From the NCBI GenBank assembly GCA_902728285.1, contig CACVBU010000819.1:248001-312000 (forward strand): a stretch of 64,000 bases of DNA, written 5' to 3'. This document shows positions 47,045 through 58,327 of the stretch, in pieces. A model generated the notes under the pieces. It saw only the letters and a list, made by a program, of their open reading frames with translations. It made no database searches and had not been told where the DNA came from. The position numbers were made by a program, and so were the translations under genes. The first letter of the stretch is position 1. Each line of letters starts with the position of its first letter. The stretch comes from Clytia hemisphaerica. Taxonomy: Eukaryota > Cnidaria > Hydrozoa > Leptothecata > Clytiidae.

Positions 47045-48660
47045 TTGGTTAGAAGCTGAAGTTAGAACATTTTAGTCGAGTATATTACCAATGAAAAGCT
47101 AGAATTCTATTAAATGTCCTTGTAGTCTGATGGTACAAATTTGCACGACATAAGTGACAACCACAAAATCAAATTCATTTAGACTGGAGTCGTTTATAAT
47201 GCGTGTACCGTAGTATAGGCGTTTTATGATAATACGATTATTGATACGGGATTTTAGTTTCTATAAAATTAGAATTTTTCCTTCCATTACTTTCTGCTTT
47301 ATTTCTACTGTCCGAATTAGTCGTCTAGCTTGCTAGACTAGCATTCATTTAAATGTTTCTTTCAAGGTTTTTACAAAAAGCATGACGAAAGAAACAATTT
47401 TCAGTATCCATCATTCCAACATTCTTATACACCCGGGCGGTATATCTTTCAAAACTTAATGCCAGATCTTCAAAAAAAGAAAGATTGGGGAAGTCCTTAA
47501 AATTTCTTATTGTCAATTCAAGTTGCTGTTTTGTTTACCTAGATACATTAGATACATAAAAGCATTCTTAAAACATGAAGCCCTATTATAATAAAATACC
47601 GACAAACTAATTTCGCGGTTAAAACACATACAAAAACTGAAAGATTTTCTAACTCATTATGCCTAATCTACATACTACGTATATGTTTTTTTTCTCATTT
47701 CACCGTGTAAGAGGTTGTTCAAGGAAAATTATGTGTTGATTTGGCATTTGATGTGTTTTGAAGGCAGACGGTTTTCCAAGATAAGAAACTTTTAATTTAA
47801 GTTTTTACTGATCTTTAGCTATTTTGAGTTTAAGTGATGGGAGGGCTATGCTTGGAAAGGAAGGGTCCCACACATTTGTGAATTTGTTGCTGGTGCAAAC
47901 TATAAAAAATGTAAAAAACAGTTTTTGTCATAAAATTTTAATCTTTATTTCCTTGGGATTCTGTTATAGAGCTGATCAAACGGGTGTTCGTTGCCGGATT
48001 CAATAGAAATTGGGATAGTATTAAATTTTTCTTTGATAGATCTACATCGTGTCCGAAAAAAAGCGCAACAAATTTTATTCAGAGGTTTTGTTTAACTTAA
48101 GTTGGTATGGTTTGCTTACTCATCAATTTTAAATTAAAAGTTTTTTCACATTGAATTGACACGGATGCGAAGCAATATTGGTTCGAAAGAACGAAAAAAA
48201 TATATATTAATGTTTTGTTTATTCAGCACGAAATCGATTACAATATAACAATAGGAGACACCGGCTAATATGAAACATGTATCTGATTCGAAACGGGAAC
48301 ACTAAAACTAAAACCTTTAAAGTAAGATTCCAACTATATATCATTAGAGTTTAGTATTGGGCATTAAATATTTTAACAAAGAAATTCCATCCTTTTTCCA
48401 TTATTTTATACTCCAGTTTGAGATAGAGGTTTTTTACGATTTTTAATTTCTATGAAAAATATTCCGTTTTTTTCCGAACAATATACAATCTAATGGCTTC
48501 CGTTGTCTGTTTGTTATCTACTGTCTGAAATGATTTCAATCTACTAGAAAAGCTGAATGTTTTCGGTTTATTCCTTCCTTCCTGAGCTGTATGTATAGTT
48601 TATAGTTACTCTAAACATTTTAACACATTCAGATATTTTTATTTCTAACTCTATTTCGCA
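47045..48660. other. No gene seen
   Basis: AT-rich with only short chance frames. Confidence 0.5.
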
Positions 48661-48663
48661 TTC

Positions 48664-49356
48664 ACCAACTCTTGTTTTGCTTAGCTAAGAACTGACAAGC
48701 ATCAGCCAAAATTTAATATATTTATAAACAAAGCGTGCATCGGTGAAAAGATAATTCAGAGTATTTTGATTTTTGAGATACCTAAAGATTTTTGTTTCCA
48801 TCAAAATTTTAAGGACACTAGGAATGGTTTTGACCTTTTTAGGTTTTAAGGCCTGACAACTCCGTTCCCTTCCATGCCAAGAAGTTCGACTCTTAGACCA
48901 TGTTCAGACGTTACTGTTCCGTGAACGTCATAATTTGAAACGTCAAAAAATTTAAAACAGATCGAAACGGTTTCGCTCAACTATTTTCATCGGAACGGAA
49001 CTGCTCCGTTTTCTTGCTCCGAAACGTTCCGATACCAATATGAACACACTCGATCCGCAACAAAAATCATACCGGAACGAAACGGAACAGTAACGTATGA
49101 ACATGGTCTAAGTCTTTTTCACAAGCACCAACTCTTGTTTTGCTTAGCTAAGAACTGACAAGCCTCAGCCAAAATTTAATATATTTATAAACAAAGCGTG
49201 CATCGGTGAAAAGATAATTCAGAGTACTTTGATTTTTGAGATACCTAAAATATTTTTTGTTTCCATCGAGAATTTAAAGACTCTAGGAATGGTTTTGAAT
49301 TTTGTAGGTTTTAATACCGTACAACTTCGTCCCCTTCCATGCCAAGTTCGACTCTT
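48664..49356 (+). repeat. Direct duplication of a ~232-bp segment
   Basis: 48664-48895 and 49126-49356 are near-identical (CACCAACTCTTGTTTTGC ... GTTCGACTCTTA). A MITE lies between them at the junction. The few substitutions suggest a fairly recent local duplication. Confidence 0.85.
48896..49108. mobile_element. 213-bp MITE with GACCATGTTCAGACG ends
   Basis: GACCATGTTCAGACGTTACTG and its near-complement CAGTAACGTATGAACATGGTC bound it, with TTA and TAA outside. It is inserted at the boundary of the duplicated segment. Confidence 0.75.
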
Positions 49357-49497
49357 ATATACCGATCTGTAAGTACCTTAAGAGTCACTTGCATGGTACT
49401 CCCAGCGTGTAGTCCCTGATCACACCGTCAAGTCATGAAACTTATAACCACATTATAAAGATTTATAAAGCCCAAAGGGGCTAGATGGCGTACTTTG

Positions 49498-49645
49498 GCT
49501 GAAAAGTGTGCCGTGATTAGGTAGGAAATCCTACCAAGGTCATGTGACATTACAATAGAATTTCAGCGCTTGACCAATCAGAATAGCAACAATATTTTTT
49601 CCGATATTCATTTTTTTTTGCCTGCCATGGCTTAAAGCACGACAT
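49498..49645 (+). repeat. Dispersed repeat, copy 1
   Basis: AAGTGTGCCGTG, GTAGGAAATCCTACC, GCGCTTGACCAATCAGAA and AAAGCACGACATC occur in the same order at 50877-51060. Both copies include a palindrome (GTAGGAAATCCTAC). The ends are undefined. Confidence 0.6.
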
Positions 49646-49980
49646 CTGGCCCTTTGGCTAAAAATATTTTCAGAGATCACCTCATCACATCAAAATAATT
49701 CTCTTTGGAGAATTCAGACATATCATGCTATTTGTAATCTATAGATCATGCCTTTATTCCAAGAAAAGGTCCTATTACGCCATCACACAAACTGCTGGGG
49801 GCCTTAAAGAGTTTTCTAAACTACACTAAAGTCTAAGACCAACCACTATTTAATTCGCAAACAGTTTTTTATTTTCTGAAAGGAGTTTACAGTCGGTAGA
49901 GTTTGTTAGTTTCTTCGTTTCTCCGAAACTCTACAGCCGATTTTTCTCCGTATACCGCAATTACGGCTGTAAATTCTGCG

Positions 49981-50226
49981 TACCTTATCGGCCAAAGCTT
50001 AGTCGGCCCTAAGTGACTAAATTTTGGCTTGGTGGCTAAAATTAGGGACGACCAAAAATTTGGGCCGACTAAAATTTGGGCCGACTAAAAATTTAGAAAT
50101 GGCCAAAACTTAATTATTAGTCGGCCCTTAGTGACTAAATTTCGACGAGGTGACTAAAATTAGGGGGCCGACTAGTAATTAAGGCCGACTAGAATTATGG
50201 CCGATTAAGTTTTGGTCGATAAGGTA
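49981..50226. mobile_element. MITE with GGCCGACTAA words
   Basis: TACCTTATCGGCCAAA and TTTTGGTCGATAAGGTA bound it. TAGTCGGCC and its complement GGCCGACTA recur at least eight times inside. Confidence 0.7.
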
Positions 50227-50876
50227 TATTATTTTCCTGCCTTTACTATCCCTGTGACGGACGATAAAATCGTCTAAGAGTTTTCAAGACCGTCGTCACA
50301 GTATGTATTTTGAAAAAACAACATGTGGATCTCGTGGTCATAAGCCTGGGTCAGGCTGAAATTTTAATGACTGTTACCTAAAGGGTACATAATTGTGTTT
50401 ACGTGACCCTTTGGGTTTGAAAATTCATTTAATTATCACTTTCAGACCGGACAATTCAAGGTTATAAAACTGATTTAATGAGCAGAAAATTTTGTAACGA
50501 AAACTGAAAAGGGGTAATTGTTGTAATATCACATTCCCGCTCATAAGAATATATGGCGTGTTCTAAAATGATAGATTAGATTGGAATTTCACTGTTGTAA
50601 ACATTATAGTCATTAAATTGCGGTTTTTAAATCCTCATAAAAGCCATGGTTTGCTTCTGTAGCGTTCTCATGCAAAATGGTATCGTTCAGTTTAATGCAT
50701 TCTACATTTGTCTTTTCTAGAAAGAAAATTCGCACACTAAAGGCCGGTCTCCACTTTCGCGCGACATGAGCAAAAATTTTTTGACGTTTTTGTAAGGTTA
50801 TTGGTCGGTTGAAAAATGAAACAATTCCATTGGTCGAAATTGACGTAACGGATGAAAAAAGTAGAACTTCTTCTGG
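50227..50876. other. No gene seen
   Basis: No supported exon or repeat. Confidence 0.45.
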
Positions 50877-51060
50877 AAAGTGTGCCGTGGTTAGGTAGGA
50901 AATCCTACCTAGGCCACGTGACACTACAATGGAATTTTAGCGCTTGACCAATCAGAAGCTTCGCGGGTTTTCGAAAACAACAACAACAATATTTTTTTCC
51001 GATATTCACTTTTTTCTTGCCTGGCTTGGTTTAAAAGCACGACATCTTCCACATCGACAT
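50877..51060 (+). repeat. Dispersed repeat, copy 2
   Basis: Partner of 49498-49645, with the same ordered phrases and the same GTAGGAAATCCTAC palindrome. Confidence 0.6.
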
Positions 51061-51404
51061 CATCCCTTCGGGCTTTATAAATCTATGGTTAGAGAGGTTA
51101 ATCCAATCCAGGGAGTAGATCATGAAAAGGTCTGATATTCACGAGCGAGTTCTTCAGGAGAATTTTCATTAAATTTTGCACAATAACTGGATGCAGATAC
51201 ATAATTGTACTAGTACAAAGTCAGGGTGGTCTTAATTAGGTTTCAATCCCAGGTTGTGTTTCTAATAACGATTTGAAAGCGTAAAAGGAGTGAAAATAGC
51301 CAATAAGTTACTCTAGCCATGGAGAGAGTCTCAAGGGCTAGAATGATAATAAGCGATTAATATTAAATTATTGAATTTTTATATACATAGCCGAATAAAG
51401 AAAC

Positions 51405-52079
51405 ATGATAAAACTATTTTTGTTGATGGTTTTCATCGTCAATTTGACTGTAAGTCATTTTCCATGTTTTTACATTTCAAATTTTCAAAAATAAATCTTT
51501 TGAACCTTATGACTATCTACTTTAAATTATCTTTCCAACGATATGTATATTGTCTTTTATATAATTATGGGCGTTGACGAAAAGTTTTAAAATTCTTTAA
51601 AAGTGTTTGGATTTTATTTATAAATTATCGTTTTTAAGCTTTAGTATAACTATCTCTAGGTTGGTATTGCAAAGCCTTCGTCGGAATCAACATCAAACAG
51701 TATTACAAATGGAACAGCGAAGCAACAAACTATAGTACCTACTCCAAAAGAACTTACTCCATCATCAGCAACACAACAACAACAAGATAGTCAAGGTGTC
51801 AATTATGCTAGCGCTAGTATAAATCTGAGAGCAAGATTAGCCAGTTGTAGGTGTCAACAGCTGGGTAGAGGACAAACTCCTTGGCTTTATAGACACAGGT
51901 GTAACTCACGTAATCAGTATGATTGTTGTCGATTGTGCAATCAAGGAAGTGGAGACAATAGATACTCATGTGTGGTGATTGGCCTTCGTGAAAGATTGTT
52001 TTATTACTTTTTCTTTGGACCAATTGATTATTACTGTAGACAAGACAGTGGTGCAGATGTTGCTACCAATATGAATTAA
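51405..52079 (+). CDS. Small secreted eight-cysteine protein, gene 4
   Basis: Two coding exons: 51405-51449 (donor GTAAGT) and 51660-52079 (acceptor CTCTAG), joined in phase 0, giving 154 residues. The first exon is most of a signal peptide (IKLFLLMVFIVNLT). A Ser/Thr/Gln-rich linker of about 65 residues follows, then a cysteine domain spaced C-x-C-x15-C-x7-CC-x2-C-x10-C-x21-C with conserved DCCRLC, GP(I/L)DYYCRQDSG and a short tail. An acceptor-like ACATAG before the ATG suggests a further non-coding exon. The next gene downstream is a clear paralogue. Small cysteine-rich secreted proteins act in defence, signalling, matrix or venom; nothing here chooses between them. Confidence 0.82.
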
Positions 52080-52810
52080 ATACCATCCAAGTACACCTCT
52101 GTATCACAAACTCGGAAAAACTTTCACACTGGAGATATTGGCTGTAGAATCGCCTTGAGAAACCGGGAATATTGGTTGATGAGTCGATGAGTACCCTGCA
52201 ATTTCAACCCTATTGTAAAAATTAGCTTAGCTTTCATCCCAACTTGGAAAGTAATTGTAATTTTAATTTAAATACCTCCAGATCTTCCTAAAAATATTTG
52301 CACTGGGCTAGTGAGACAGGGGTGGTACACAGTGCTGCTTCAATGGTTATCCATGTCGGGAGCTGGTATACAATGAAGTTTTTTTATTATATTCAATGTT
52401 TGTATTTATTTGTGTATTGTATTTATAACAGAATTTTTATTCTTTTTTCTCACTTTTTTCATCATTTCACCTAAATGTCTTGACTCTCTGTAAACGTAGA
52501 AGCTGCCATTTGCACAATCAGACTTTACATTATCAACCCACTGTCATTAATTCACCTTAGATACTGAACATAACTTAATACCTTAAAACTCTTCAAAATT
52601 TCGTTCAAAATTTGCTTTCCCAACAATTCTGACCTTTATATTTATTGGCTCGTTACGAGTCCCTTTTCTTAGAGATTCCAAAGTTATTCAATTCCTCAGA
52701 TACTTGATTGCTCACTAAATCGAACAGTGATGTGACAATTTTCCTTGAAGATTGAGTTATGAAGATCCTATTGTTTTTCTTTAACGTTTAGGAAAAATAA
52801 TAAAACAAAT

Positions 52811-53973
52811 ATGATATTAAGGAAAAAGAAGGAGATTTTGGCGATGTTTTTCATTGTCAATCTTGTGGTAAGAATTTTGTAGTAATTTTTATTCGAAGTT
52901 CATGTTGGTTTGAATTTCATAGGTAGAGTCGATAATTTATGTGGGCATCCTAGTGACTTTTAATCCATCATACAATACTTACTTAGATTGGTTTCATGGG
53001 CGGCTTGGTAATCTATAGATATCGAATAATTCAAACTTCAAAATTATATGAAATCACCAATGGGTGCACAATCAAACAATCAAACAATCAAACAAGGTTA
53101 AATTGTCAGTGTCATTCCACCACGTAACATTAGAGTTGGATATCTTCCACTGGTTGTTTAACACGTTGAGAAAGGTTGAAGATTCCTCTCTAGACCTTCC
53201 GGCTTTTAAATACAATAGTATGATACTGACATTTTATCTGCAAATTTAGATTTAGAAGCACAATCACATCCTTTGGAGATTTAATATAATGTTGAGATTT
53301 AAATTCTTTGAAAGATTGAATCTTAAATTCTCTTCATAAACTTTTTGTATAAACTTAATACTCATAGATTGGAAGAACTATGCCTATGCCTGCATCAAAT
53401 TCACAGTCTAATGGCAGTGGAACAAATTCTGCGTCAAGTCAAAGTGAAAGAAATTCTGTGTCGAGTGAAAGTGGAACAAATTCTGCGTCAAATGGAGGTG
53501 GAACAAACTCTGCGTCGAATGAAAGTGGAACTAGTTCTGCATCAAACGGAAGTGGAACAAATTCTGCGACAAACGGTAGTGGAACAAATACTGCTTCTAA
53601 TGGAGATGAAACAAATTCTGCGTCGAATGGAGGCGGAACAAATTCTGCGTCGGACGGAAGTGGAACAAATTCTGCGTCGAATTCTGCAACGTTAACAGAA
53701 GATACCACAGAGGTGGATACTTCATCATTGTTGGACAATTGTCAATGTGACACGCTTGGGAAAGGATTAACACCCTTTATATATACGCACTATTGTAAAC
53801 TTCAAGTACCTACTGATTGTTGTCGATTATGCGACAAAGCAGGCGGAGATTATGAATATTCTTGTGTTGCTGTTAGCGATAATGATAAGTTCTTCTGGCA
53901 ATCCTTTTTGGGTCCACTTGATTATTATTGCAGACAAGACAGCGGAGCTTTGGTGGTAAATATGAATAGTTAA
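52811..53973 (+). CDS. Small secreted eight-cysteine protein with 9-residue repeats, gene 5
   Basis: Exons 52811-52867 (donor GTAAGA) and 53368-53973 (acceptor CTCATAG), joined in phase 0, giving 220 residues. The signal exon ends ...MFFIVNLV, like gene 4's MVFIVNLT, after a more basic start (ILRKKKEI). The linker is ten 9-residue units of the type NGSGTNSAS (53410-53679), then an acidic stretch. The C-terminal domain has exactly the cysteine spacing of gene 4 and shares DCCRLC and GPLDYYCRQDSG. An acceptor (CGTTTAG) 11 bases or so before the exon's ATG suggests a non-coding first exon. Function unknown; location outside the cell is inferred from the signal peptide. Confidence 0.85.
53410..53679 (+). 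repeat. 27-bp coding tandem repeat, ten units
   Basis: Ten 9-residue units such as NGSGTNSAS, NGGGTNSAS and SESGTNSAS make up the linker of gene 5. Gene 4 has no such repeats, so the array arose after the duplication or was lost in gene 4. Confidence 0.9.
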
Positions 53974-54051
53974 GTGCATTCAAATTGTTGCATATGGGTG
54001 AAAACAAAGCAGTGTGGTCTAACTCACTAAAGTTATTTGTGCGTGTGCAGT

Positions 54052-54143
54052 CCCAGCTGACACACAATGCAATGTTGTTTCAAAACGTATATCTAGCATT
54101 CACAACATTCACATAACGTTAGATGGACATTGAAACAACGTCG
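54052..54143. mobile_element. 92-bp hairpin MITE, copy 2, with 14-bp flanking repeats
   Basis: CCCAGCTGACACACAATG begins it, and GAAACAACGTCG ends it in inverted form. TGTGCGTGTGCAGT is present on both sides (54038-54051 and 54044+100, that is 54144-54157). Confidence 0.6.
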
Positions 54144-54409
54144 TGTGCGTGTGCAGTGAACAATACTATCAGCGAATGAAACCATAGTGCTTGTTTTCAA
54201 CTCTCACAATGATAAAACTTTATTGGATGAAAAGTGCATGATATATGATTTTCTGTGGTGACGAATGCTAAGTATATGTAACATGTACCATCAAAATGAT
54301 AATGTAATTTTGGAAGAATACGTTCGATTCAGACTACTGGCCGTGCATATCGCGCAGAGAAAGTCATATTTGGGTAACATTTAATAAGATTTAAAGAAAT
54401 GAATTGAAT

Positions 54410-56356
54410 GAATTGATTACAAAAACTTTTCAAACGGGCAAAAGAGCAAAGTAGCACTCTTTCAAATATTCAAGCTTCTTGTCCAACCCAAAGTCTTCTC
54501 AATCACTTCAAATCTCACTTCAACCCTACCCAACGACAAAACAGGCCAATCGAACTATCGAATGATGATCTTCCCCACTATGTTACACAACTTCGACAAA
54601 TCTCAGCTACAACAAACATCAAAAGTGAACCCCCTGATACTGACGAGATAAGTCAACAAATTACGAAACTTAAAGTCGATAGAGCTTTCAACGATATTGA
54701 CCCTACTCTAATCAAACGGCTCGATCATCCAGTTATGCTTCAAGTGATACACAGAATGTCTTCAAATCTCTGGGAAAATTTTGACGTCCCGACTGCATGG
54801 GGGAATTCCCGTCTGCAAGCCATATGGAAAAAGAAAGGATCCAAAAAAGACCCCAAAAAGTATCGTGGGATAAGTATTGGCTCAACCGTTTGTAAACTCT
54901 TGATCAATTTAATTCTCGATCGACTTCGTCCTTGGTACGAGCTACAACTAAGCGACGAACACGAACAGAATGGTTTTCGGAAAGATAGGGGAACAACTGA
55001 AGGAATATACACAATTAAACGGATCCAACAGATTACTGATCGAAAAAAACAGCCCCTTTTTCTCCTTTTCGTCGACCTGACGGCAGCATTCGACCACATC
55101 CCTCGAGACTGGCTTTTCGAATCGATTCGTTTGCGATTCGATAACCGTCAATCACCCCCACTATTCGACATTCTTGAAAAACTTTATCAAAATACAAGTC
55201 TAACTTACGAAGATGCAAATAAAACGTTTCAAACCTCATCTGGTGTTCGACAAGGAGGACCAGAAAGTCCCTTCTTGTTCAATCTCTATATTGACTTTGT
55301 CATGAGACTCTTCAAAGAAAAATCAAATGATATCAACTTTTTCAAGCACAAATATCGCATCAACTTGAAAAGTCTCACCCGAACACAGCGGTACCAAATA
55401 CGAAATAAAAACATCCAAACGTCTGGACAAGCGGAACTCTCATGGATTGGGTATGCGGATGATTTAGTACTTTTCTTTACTGACAAAGAAAGTCTTTTAT
55501 CTGGTTCTGAACTTCTAAACCAAGTTTTCGAAAGTTTTGGGCTATTAGTTAACAAACTCAAAACAGAAACTATGGTTCTGAATCACCAAATTCTTGAACA
55601 ACACTATCACAACACAATCATTTCACTCGACGAGACACCAATCAAAAACGTCACCAAATTCACATACCTTGGATCGATAATTAGTCATGACGAGCCTAAT
55701 ACCGGAAATGCAGAAGTCAATAATCGCATTCAAATGGCATCTGCTAAATTCAACGAAATGTCTAATCTCCTTCAAAATCAACGAATCAACCTTCGCACCC
55801 GAATCAACTTCCTCAATAGTTTTGTGAGAAGTCGGCTTACGTACGCGTGTCAAAACTGGAATCTAACAAAAAATCAATTTGAAAGATTGAATGTTAGTTA
55901 TCGTTCTTTTCTTCGACGAATGATACGTAATGGTCGAAAGTTTGTAAATCCGACTGAAAACGATTATATCGTTTGATTATATCTAATCAACATCTGCACG
56001 AAATTTGTCAGACACGTGACTTAGAATTTTTTATAAGAGATCAACAAAAGAACTATATGTCACATGTTATTCGAATGAACGCGGAACGTTCAATCAAGCA
56101 GCTGGCTTTTAACGATGATAAATATACAAAGAGAGGAAGGCCTGTGAGAACTCTACTCGACCAGGTCTTAGATAACTTAGATATTTCTATTGATGAATTT
56201 TGCACTCTTGCCCTTAAGGGCAAGAATTAGAATTTGATGGAGAGATGTGTGACTGAGAAAACAGGGACTTATCCCAGGTTTCCTCTCCTTGCACATTTCT
56301 CCATCTCTGTTTAACCTAGGAATAGGGATACAGTAAATTTTATATATATATATATA
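54410..56356 (+). mobile_element. Non-LTR retrotransposon copy B, 5' truncated, frameshifted
   Basis: Homologous to copy A from the region before the reverse transcriptase to the 3' end. The main frame (54735-55976) holds NGFRKDRGT, FVDLTAAFDHIP, SGVRQGGPESPFLF and the catalytic GYADDLVLFF, which copy A lacks. A frameshift near 55973 separates the last ~85 residues (to 56230, containing NDDKYTKRGRP). The endonuclease is missing. The 3' end has a hairpin and then (TA)n. The copy is defective. Confidence 0.88.
56236..56305 (+). other. 3' hairpin of non-LTR copy B
   Basis: GATGGAGAGATGTG pairs with CACATTTCTCCATC around an inner stem (GGGACTTATCCC). It lies about 35 bases before the (TA)n tail, the same place as in copy A, although the sequences differ. 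Confidence 0.7.
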
Positions 56357-56961
56357 TTGATTAAGCAACACAGATTTGAATATAAGGCTACCGATGTTTT
56401 TATGGATTTCGATAAGAGTTTATTGGAGTATACAGAATAATATGATTCACCACTCAATATGGATATGAAGGTTTTTCTAGGAATCCATTTTTACTACAGA
56501 TATACATGAAAAACGAAAATTTCGTACTACAAAGTAAAATTTACAGAGGCATGTCAAAAACGAGAAGAAGAGATTTTGGATATCCTTGGAGTATTATAAT
56601 CTTTTTTTTATGTATTGTGACTTACAGATAATGAAGAAGACATAATGAAGACTTTGTTGCTCGGTCAATCCCCAAAATGACACACAATGTTGTGTTCTAG
56701 TTGAATCTTTACCCACTCATATATATTCAGATTTCTGCAAATATTTTCAGCCCGCCCTCTCAAAAAATTAACCTTCCTTATTATAAACGTATACATCAAC
56801 CAGGAAAAAGGAACACGCCTTTTCTCGTCTCTAACTCGTCCGTCGTTAAAGAACTTGATTAACTGGCTTTTACGTGTTCGAATTTCGCTTCTTAAACGTC
56901 CTGAAGATTTCCTTAAACAGGATTCAACTTTTTTGTTTCTTCTTTTACAGGCGTTACTACT
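56357..56961. other. No gene seen
   Basis: Contains a half copy of the 94-bp hairpin MITE near 56672-56700 and nothing else I can support. Confidence 0.45.
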
Positions 56962-57252
56962 GTAAGATCCCGAAAAATAGGGAGGGTCCGAATAAAGGGG
57001 GGGGTTCGGGATTGTTTCAAAATCTAATAAACGGGGGGAGGGAAACTGAATAAAAGGGGGAGGTCCGAAGTCCTACCTTCGAAAACCCCAAAATAAGGTA
57101 AATATTAGCTAAAACCAGACTATTTTAGAGCAATTCAGCTTGTGAGAGCTGAAAATATTGTCAAAAATAAGAAAAGGGCGAGGCCATTGGGGGTGGAGTT
57201 CCGAAAATGTTTCAGAAAATAATAAGGGGGAGATGTTTATTCGGGACGAAGT
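56962..57252. mobile_element. MITE related to 29859-30125
   Basis: AGATCCCGAAAAATAGGGAGG at the left and GATGTTTATTCGGGAC at the right are inverted and resemble the ends of the 29859 element. GGTCCGAATAAA-type phrases recur inside. Confidence 0.55.
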
Positions 57253-57979
57253 AAGTCATATTTTTCTCATCTTCGTAATTAATGCAAGTTTTTACTCGTT
57301 TCAAACCATATATTCGTTTGGCACTATTTTTGAGTCTTTATTTTGCTGATGTTAGTATTTCATAACTTGCTAAATGTGCTTGCTAAGGCTTAAAACTTGC
57401 TAAGCTAGAAGGCATTTTTGAAGTCAAATCGCATCCCTTACAGTATAACAAAAATTATTCTAAACGCGAGCAGCCTACAATACAGAACTTAATTGCAGGG
57501 AAATCGTTAAAATAAACAACAGGGGTTTCATTGTCTAATGATAATTAGTCCTACACCTGCATTGCTATGTAATTTTAAAAGCAAAATTATATTTTTGATT
57601 CAGAGGACAGGAAAATCGTCTTCAAATGTCTGAATGATTAAATTAAAAAAGCAGCCGCCGACGAAAAATTCTACAATGAGTTTTCTTTTTTCGTATATAA
57701 CCTTATTTTTCAAAAGCTTATAGAAACGCGTGTTAAAAGAAATAGTCTGGATCTATGCTGAATATTTTAGAAAAATAGATTGCCTCAGCAAAACAAGGTT
57801 TACAGAATAGAACCCTCCCTGCCCACCCAGAGCTGCAAAAAAGAAGTGAATTCTTGCCTCGATTTCTTATGCAATTTCATGTGATTAGGAATCCCTTTTC
57901 ATTAGGACGTCTGTAAGTTACTCAAATTTCTCCACTTCTTCGTGTAGAACAAACTTTATGGGTATAACGGAATGAGCAC
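57253..57979. other. No gene seen
   Basis: No supported feature. Confidence 0.45.
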
Positions 57980-57987
57980 AAACAATT

Positions 57988-58319
57988 ACCGGGGGGGGGG
58001 GCACTAGGTTTGCGGACTGGCGTTATGTGCGGGCCAAAAATTGGCTTTTAAAATTGCACCCTTACAGTGCAGAAAAAATCAGTGAAAATCATACCCTTAG
58101 AGTGCATTTTCCCCCAAATTTTTATCCCTTTCGTGCAAAAAATGATCAAAATTCTAGTATTTTTGGTCAAAATTCTAGCATTTTTGGTCAAAATATCTAG
58201 ATTTTTCAAGAATTTTTTGAAATTTCTACCCTTACAGTGCATTTTAAACATATTGGAAAAGGTACCCTTAGAACCCGCACATACCCGTCGGTCCTTTTGC
58301 ACAGCTGCCCCCCCCCGGG
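57988..58319. mobile_element. G-run hAT-like MITE family, copy 2
   Basis: Same ends and interior as 21216-21555. The flanks AAACAATT (57980-57987) and AAACAAGT (58320-58327) are an 8-bp duplication with one difference. Confidence 0.75.
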
Positions 58320-58327
58320 AAACAAGT

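Noticed and set aside
53345..53738. Extra frames on both strands across the 9-residue repeats.
   Set aside because: Shadows of the 27-bp repeat in gene 5; only one frame joins the signal exon and the cysteine domain.
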